Source: JAPKZH01 sp963715635 (GTDB taxonomy: Bacteria; Acidobacteriota; Aminicenantia; Aminicenantales; UBA4085). Taken from it: a stretch of 64,000 nt of DNA. The position numbers and the translations under genes are program-made. The notes below the pieces were generated by a model. The model made no database searches. It was not told where the DNA came from and saw only the letters and a list, made by a program, of their open reading frames with translations. Location: assembly GCA_963715635.1 (NCBI GenBank), contig OY970261.1:2232001-2296000 (forward strand), given 5' to 3'. Positions 60,880 through 64,000 of the stretch are shown piece by piece (within the stretch, counting starts at the first letter, position 1; the number at the start of each line of letters is the position of its first letter).

Positions 60880-62733
60880 ATGAACGCAGTCTTCATCATC
60901 ATCATCGCCTTGCTCGTGGTCGCCCTCGCCTATCGTTACTACAGCGCTTTCATCGCGGCCAGAATTCTCGCGATCAACGACAGCCGCCCCACTCCCGCCC
61001 ATACCATGAGAGACGGCACTAATTACTATCCCACGAACAAATACGTCCTCTTCGGCCACCACTTCGCCGCCATCTCGGGCGCCGGCCCGCTCATCGGCCC
61101 GGTGCTTGCGGCCCAATTCGGTTTCGCTCCGGGCCTGCTCTGGATGCTCCTGGGCGCGGTCATCGCCGGGGGCGTGCACGATTTCATGATTCTCGTGGCC
61201 TCCCTGCGCCGCAAAGGCCGGTCCCTCGCCGAGATCGCCCGCTACGAGGTCAGCCCTACCGCCGGCGCCGTCGCTTCCGTGGCCATCCTCCTCATCATTA
61301 TCGTCGCCCTGGCCGGCCTCGGCCTGGCCGTGGTCAATGCACTGAGAGAAAGCGCCTGGGGCACGTTCACTATCGCCATGACCATTCCCATCGCCCTCTT
61401 CGTGGGCCTGTGGATGTATCGCATCCGCAAGGGCCATATCGCCGAAGCCAGCGCCATCGGGGTCATCGGTGTTTTCGCGGCCGTGATCTTCGGCAATGTG
61501 ATCGCCCACTCTTCTCTGGCCGGCGTCTTCACCCTTTCCCGGGAAGGCATTATCCTGGCCATCGCGGCCTACGGCTTTATTGCGTCTGTGCTGCCCGTGT
61601 GGATGCTCCTCTGCCCTCGCGACTACTTGAGCTCGTACCTCAAGATCGGGACAATCATCGCCCTGATAGTGGGTGTGTTTGTCGTCCACCCCAACCTCAA
61701 GATGCCGGCCTTCACCCAGTTTGTGCATGGGGGCGGGCCGATCATTCCGGGCAAAGTCTTCCCCTTCCTGTTCATCACCATCGCCTGCGGCGCCATCAGC
61801 GGATTCCATTCGCTGGTCTCGTCCGGGACGACGCCCAAGATGATTTCCAAGGAATCCGATACTCGTCTCATCGGCTATGGGGCCATGGTCGTCGAATCGA
61901 TCGTCAGCGTTATCGCCTTGATTGCGGCCTGTTCGCTCCACCCCGGAGATTATTTCGCCATCAACGTCACCCCTGCTGTCTATGCGACCTTGGGGATGCA
62001 TCCCGTTAACTTGGCCGTGCTCTCACAGCAAGTCGGAGAGAACGTCGTGGGCCGGACGGGAGGCGCCGTTTCCCTGGCCGTCGGGTTCGCCCAGATCTTT
62101 TCCGGCCTGCCGGGGATGCAGAAGCTGATGTCTTACTGGTACCATTTCGCCATCATGTTCGAAGCGCTCTTCATCCTGACGACGATCGACACGGGGACGC
62201 GGGTGGCCCGCTTCTTGGTCCAGGAGTTCGGCGGCAGGATTTATAAGCCATTGGAAAGGACGCATTGGCTGCCGGGCACTCTGTTTGCGACATTCCTGGT
62301 CGTCGCGAGTTGGGGCTACTTTATCTGGACGGGAAATATCAGCACCATCTGGCCCATGTTCGGCACGGCCAACCAGCTCCTGGCCGGCGTGGCACTGGCC
62401 GTCATCACCGCCTGCATCATCAATGCCGGCAAGGTGCGCTATGTCTGGGTCAGCCTTATGCCTCTAGTTTTTGTCGGGGTGACGACGCTCTATGCCGGCT
62501 GGAGGAATATCTTCGACAATTTCCTGCCTATCATCTCCACGCCGGGGCAAAGGGCGGTCGGAATTATCAATGTAACGCTGACGGTTATTATCATGGCTTG
62601 TCTGGTCATCATCGTCATAGAAACCATCCGCCGTTCTTATAGAGTCCTCGTCCAGGGTCGATATACGGTTCAGGGAAAACCCGTCCTCTCTTCAGCGCCG
62701 GGCTTCAAACCGCCGGAATACGGCGAATCATGA
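60880..62733 (+). CDS. cstA: Carbon starvation protein A (peptide/pyruvate transporter family)
   Basis: This 617-residue membrane protein has the CstA N-terminus (YRYYSAFIAARILAINDSRPTPAHTMRDGTNYYPTNKYVLFGHHFAAISGAGPLIGPVLAAQFGF) and later GIYPF... region equivalents such as SGFHSLVSSGTTPKMISKESDTRLIGYGAM. CstA proteins transport pyruvate or peptides during starvation. It has about 16 helices. Single gene. Confidence 0.95.
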   Translation: MNAVFIIIIALLVVALAYRYYSAFIAARILAINDSRPTPAHTMRDGTNYYPTNKYVLFGHHFAAISGAGPLIGPVLAAQFGFAPGLLWMLLGAVIAGGVHDFMILVASLRRKGRSLAEIARYEVSPTAGAVASVAILLIIIVALAGLGLAVVNALRESAWGTFTIAMTIPIALFVGLWMYRIRKGHIAEASAIGVIGVFAAVIFGNVIAHSSLAGVFTLSREGIILAIAAYGFIASVLPVWMLLCPRDYLSSYLKIGTIIALIVGVFVVHPNLKMPAFTQFVHGGGPIIPGKVFPFLFITIACGAISGFHSLVSSGTTPKMISKESDTRLIGYGAMVVESIVSVIALIAACSLHPGDYFAINVTPAVYATLGMHPVNLAVLSQQVGENVVGRTGGAVSLAVGFAQIFSGLPGMQKLMSYWYHFAIMFEALFILTTIDTGTRVARFLVQEFGGRIYKPLERTHWLPGTLFATFLVVASWGYFIWTGNISTIWPMFGTANQLLAGVALAVITACIINAGKVRYVWVSLMPLVFVGVTTLYAGWRNIFDNFLPIISTPGQRAVGIINVTLTVIIMACLVIIVIETIRRSYRVLVQGRYTVQGKPVLSSAPGFKPPEYGES

Positions 62734-62795
62734 TGGCGTCTCGTATAAATTTTTTGTCATAAGGCTCGGACATAATTCTGGCTAACAATAAAGAT

Positions 62796-63017
62796 TTACA
62801 AATTTCCGTACTTTTCCAAATTTTCGTTATAGAGTTTTTTCTCTCTCTCGACGATCTCCTTGAAACGGGGGTCATCGCGCAGCTTGTCGCAAAATGGGTT
62901 GTGGAGGAAGTCTTGATAGAAAATATATGGAATACGAACGTTTCCCCGGATCTCTTTCTTGAGCGCTGCGAACGCCTCTCTTAAAAAAAAGTTACCTTTT
63001 CAAGAAGGGCCCCCTGA
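62796..63017 (-). pseudogene. C-terminal stub of a kinase/TPR-type protein
   Basis: The minus strand reads LREAFAALKKEIRGNVRIPY, then FYQDFLHNPFCDKLRDDPRF and KEIVEREKKLYNENLEKYGNL and stop, the standard end of kinase/TPR proteins of this bacterial type. No start or upper domain is present. Confidence 0.65.
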
Positions 63018-63152
63018 CATACAATTCTGCGGCTCTTTTTCTTTATCTTATTGGAAAAGAACATGAATAGAGAAACACAGAAAAAGTTGTCTTTTACTTT
63101 TCAATGAATTATGATATTTCTGTCGGTGCTTTGAGGAGAGGTTCGGGGCCTA

Positions 63153-63875
63153 ATGAAGACCATTATCGTCATTCCCACCTATAATGAAAAAGATAATCTA
63201 CCGAAGCTCGTCGAGGCCATTCAAAAACAAAACATCGAGGCAGACATCTTATTTGTTGATGATAATTCGCCCGACGGAACTGGGCTCTTGGCTGAAGAGT
63301 TTGCCCGGCAGGATGCCCGCATAAAAGTTCTCCATCGAGAAAAGAAAGAAGGAATAGGGCAGGCTTACCGCGAGGGCTTTCAATGGGCTTTGACAAAGGG
63401 ATATGAAATCCTCCTCCAAATGGATGCCGACCTTTCTCACGACCCGAACGCACTGCCAGAATTCTTGGAAAAAATTAAGGATTATGATGCCGTGTTCGGC
63501 AGCCGCTATTACAGGGGAATCAGAGTCTACAATTGGTCCTTCAAGAGGCTTCTCTTGAGCAAATTCGCGAATGATTTCGTACGCCTCATGCTCCGTCTGG
63601 ATGCAACCGATACGACCACAGCCTTCAAATGCTTTCGCAAAGAGGTCTTGGAATCCATAGATTTGCCTAGCTTCAAAGGCAGGCAAAATGCTTTTTTGAT
63701 CGAGCTTGTCCACAGAGTCATCAAAAGCGGGTTCAAGACAACGGAAATCCCGTTTGTTTTTAAAGAACGAGAGAAAGGCGAATCCAAGATGGAATTCAAA
63801 GTCGCTCTCGAGTCTCTCTGGATGGTGGCCAGGCTCATGACCCGCAGGAAGAAGTCTTTCTTGAAAAAGAAATAA
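63153..63875 (+). CDS. Polyprenol-phosphate mannosyltransferase (DPM1-like GT2)
   Basis: The 240-residue GT2 enzyme reads MKTIIVIPTYNEKDNLPKLVEA, FVDDNSPDGTGLLAEE, EKKEGIGQAYREGFQWAL and LLQMDADLSHDPNALPEFLE (the DxD metal site is DAD), then FGSRYYRGIRVYNWSF. It lacks membrane helices as DPM1 of the soluble type does. It would load a sugar on polyprenyl phosphate for a GT-C partner; the next gene is a candidate. Confidence 0.92.
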   Translation: MKTIIVIPTYNEKDNLPKLVEAIQKQNIEADILFVDDNSPDGTGLLAEEFARQDARIKVLHREKKEGIGQAYREGFQWALTKGYEILLQMDADLSHDPNALPEFLEKIKDYDAVFGSRYYRGIRVYNWSFKRLLLSKFANDFVRLMLRLDATDTTTAFKCFRKEVLESIDLPSFKGRQNAFLIELVHRVIKSGFKTTEIPFVFKEREKGESKMEFKVALESLWMVARLMTRRKKSFLKKK

Positions 63876-63878
63876 ATC

Positions 63879-64000
63879 ATGAATTTGAAAAAGAGGTGCT
63901 TGGCTGTACCTTTAGCCCTGGGTATCATTTTAGTCCTTTCTTTTGTTCTGCTCTTTTCTCATCTGGGGAGCCGGCCTCTCTACGGAGACGAACCTTATCA
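63879..64000 (+). CDS. GT39-like membrane glycosyltransferase (3' end outside window)
   Basis: Starting 3 bases after the DPM1-like gene, the first 40 residues comprise a basic N-terminus, one helix (PLALGIILVLSFVLLFSHLG) and GSRPLYGDEPY, where the DE matches the first-loop acidic pair of GT39/ArnT-like (GT-C) enzymes. It is cut by the window end. It probably uses the polyprenyl-phosphate sugar made by its neighbour. Confidence 0.65.
   Translation, partial: MNLKKRCLAVPLALGIILVLSFVLLFSHLGSRPLYGDEPY

Overview
The window reads as a chromosomal segment of an uncultivated, GC-moderate Gram-negative bacterium. My best guess is a member of Candidatus Aminicenantes or a neighbouring Acidobacteriota-like lineage. 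That rests on remembered family style: a zinc-ribbon Ser/Thr kinase start, TPR/kinase C-terminal stubs, secreted BNR-propeller and C1B peptidase proteins, and an ADOP-permease-like fragment. It is not proven by any marker gene here.

Layout. 0-7 kb: the end of hypE, a lipoprotein glycosidase, then an inserted block (kinase stub, PAS-PAS-GAF-GGDEF diguanylate cyclase, small membrane protein, YihY protein) bounded on both sides by copies of the same gene-end junction. 7-14.1 kb (minus strand): an apparent operon with an RHH regulator, ATP sulfurylase, an AlkP-superfamily hydrolase flanked by two palindromic REP-like repeats, APS kinase, a nucleotide-sugar epimerase and two nucleotide-sugar dehydrogenases. 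Together these would supply PAPS and UDP-uronic acids for a sulfated or acidic surface glycan. 14.2-20.3 kb (plus): the conserved phoH-pgpH-ybeY-corC-like-era cluster. 20.35-21.95 kb: an intact IS1380-type element, followed by tRNA-His. 22.4-28.5 kb (minus): secreted proteins (BNR propeller, LolA-like, C1B peptidase). 29-41 kb: an accessory region full of broken genes and insertion-sequence debris (IS21, IS630, IS91 and IS110 families) in which nitroreductases, a secreted HEXXH protein, a YhiN flavoprotein, a DUF2284 protein, methylglyoxal synthase and an MBL hydrolase survive. 41.8-50.4 kb: NfeD protease plus slipin, small membrane proteins, bactofilin, signal peptidase I, and an ECF sigma/anti-sigma pair. 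51-53.5 kb: rpoD preceded by only the C-terminal piece of dnaG, fused in frame to an IS91-type transposase tail. 53.5-58.7 kb: small orphan genes, a second identical IS1380 copy that has split a methyltransferase gene, and another methyltransferase. 58.7-64 kb: a sodium symporter, CstA, a kinase/TPR stub, a dolichol-phosphate-mannose-synthase-like enzyme and the start of a GT39-like glycosyltransferase.

The most interesting signal is the IS110/IS1111-type element at about 38.30-39.60 kb. It sits inside the last codons of an old IS21 istB remnant. The 175-base non-coding stretch after its transposase contains two short segments, separated by a strong hairpin, that match the two halves of the actual insertion site on opposite strands. 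A second segment matches the element's own end. This is the arrangement expected of a bridge/seek guide RNA. The same target word (GACTTGCCC) recurs six more times between 30 and 41 kb, two of them with one mismatch, at other istB scars and at gene break points.
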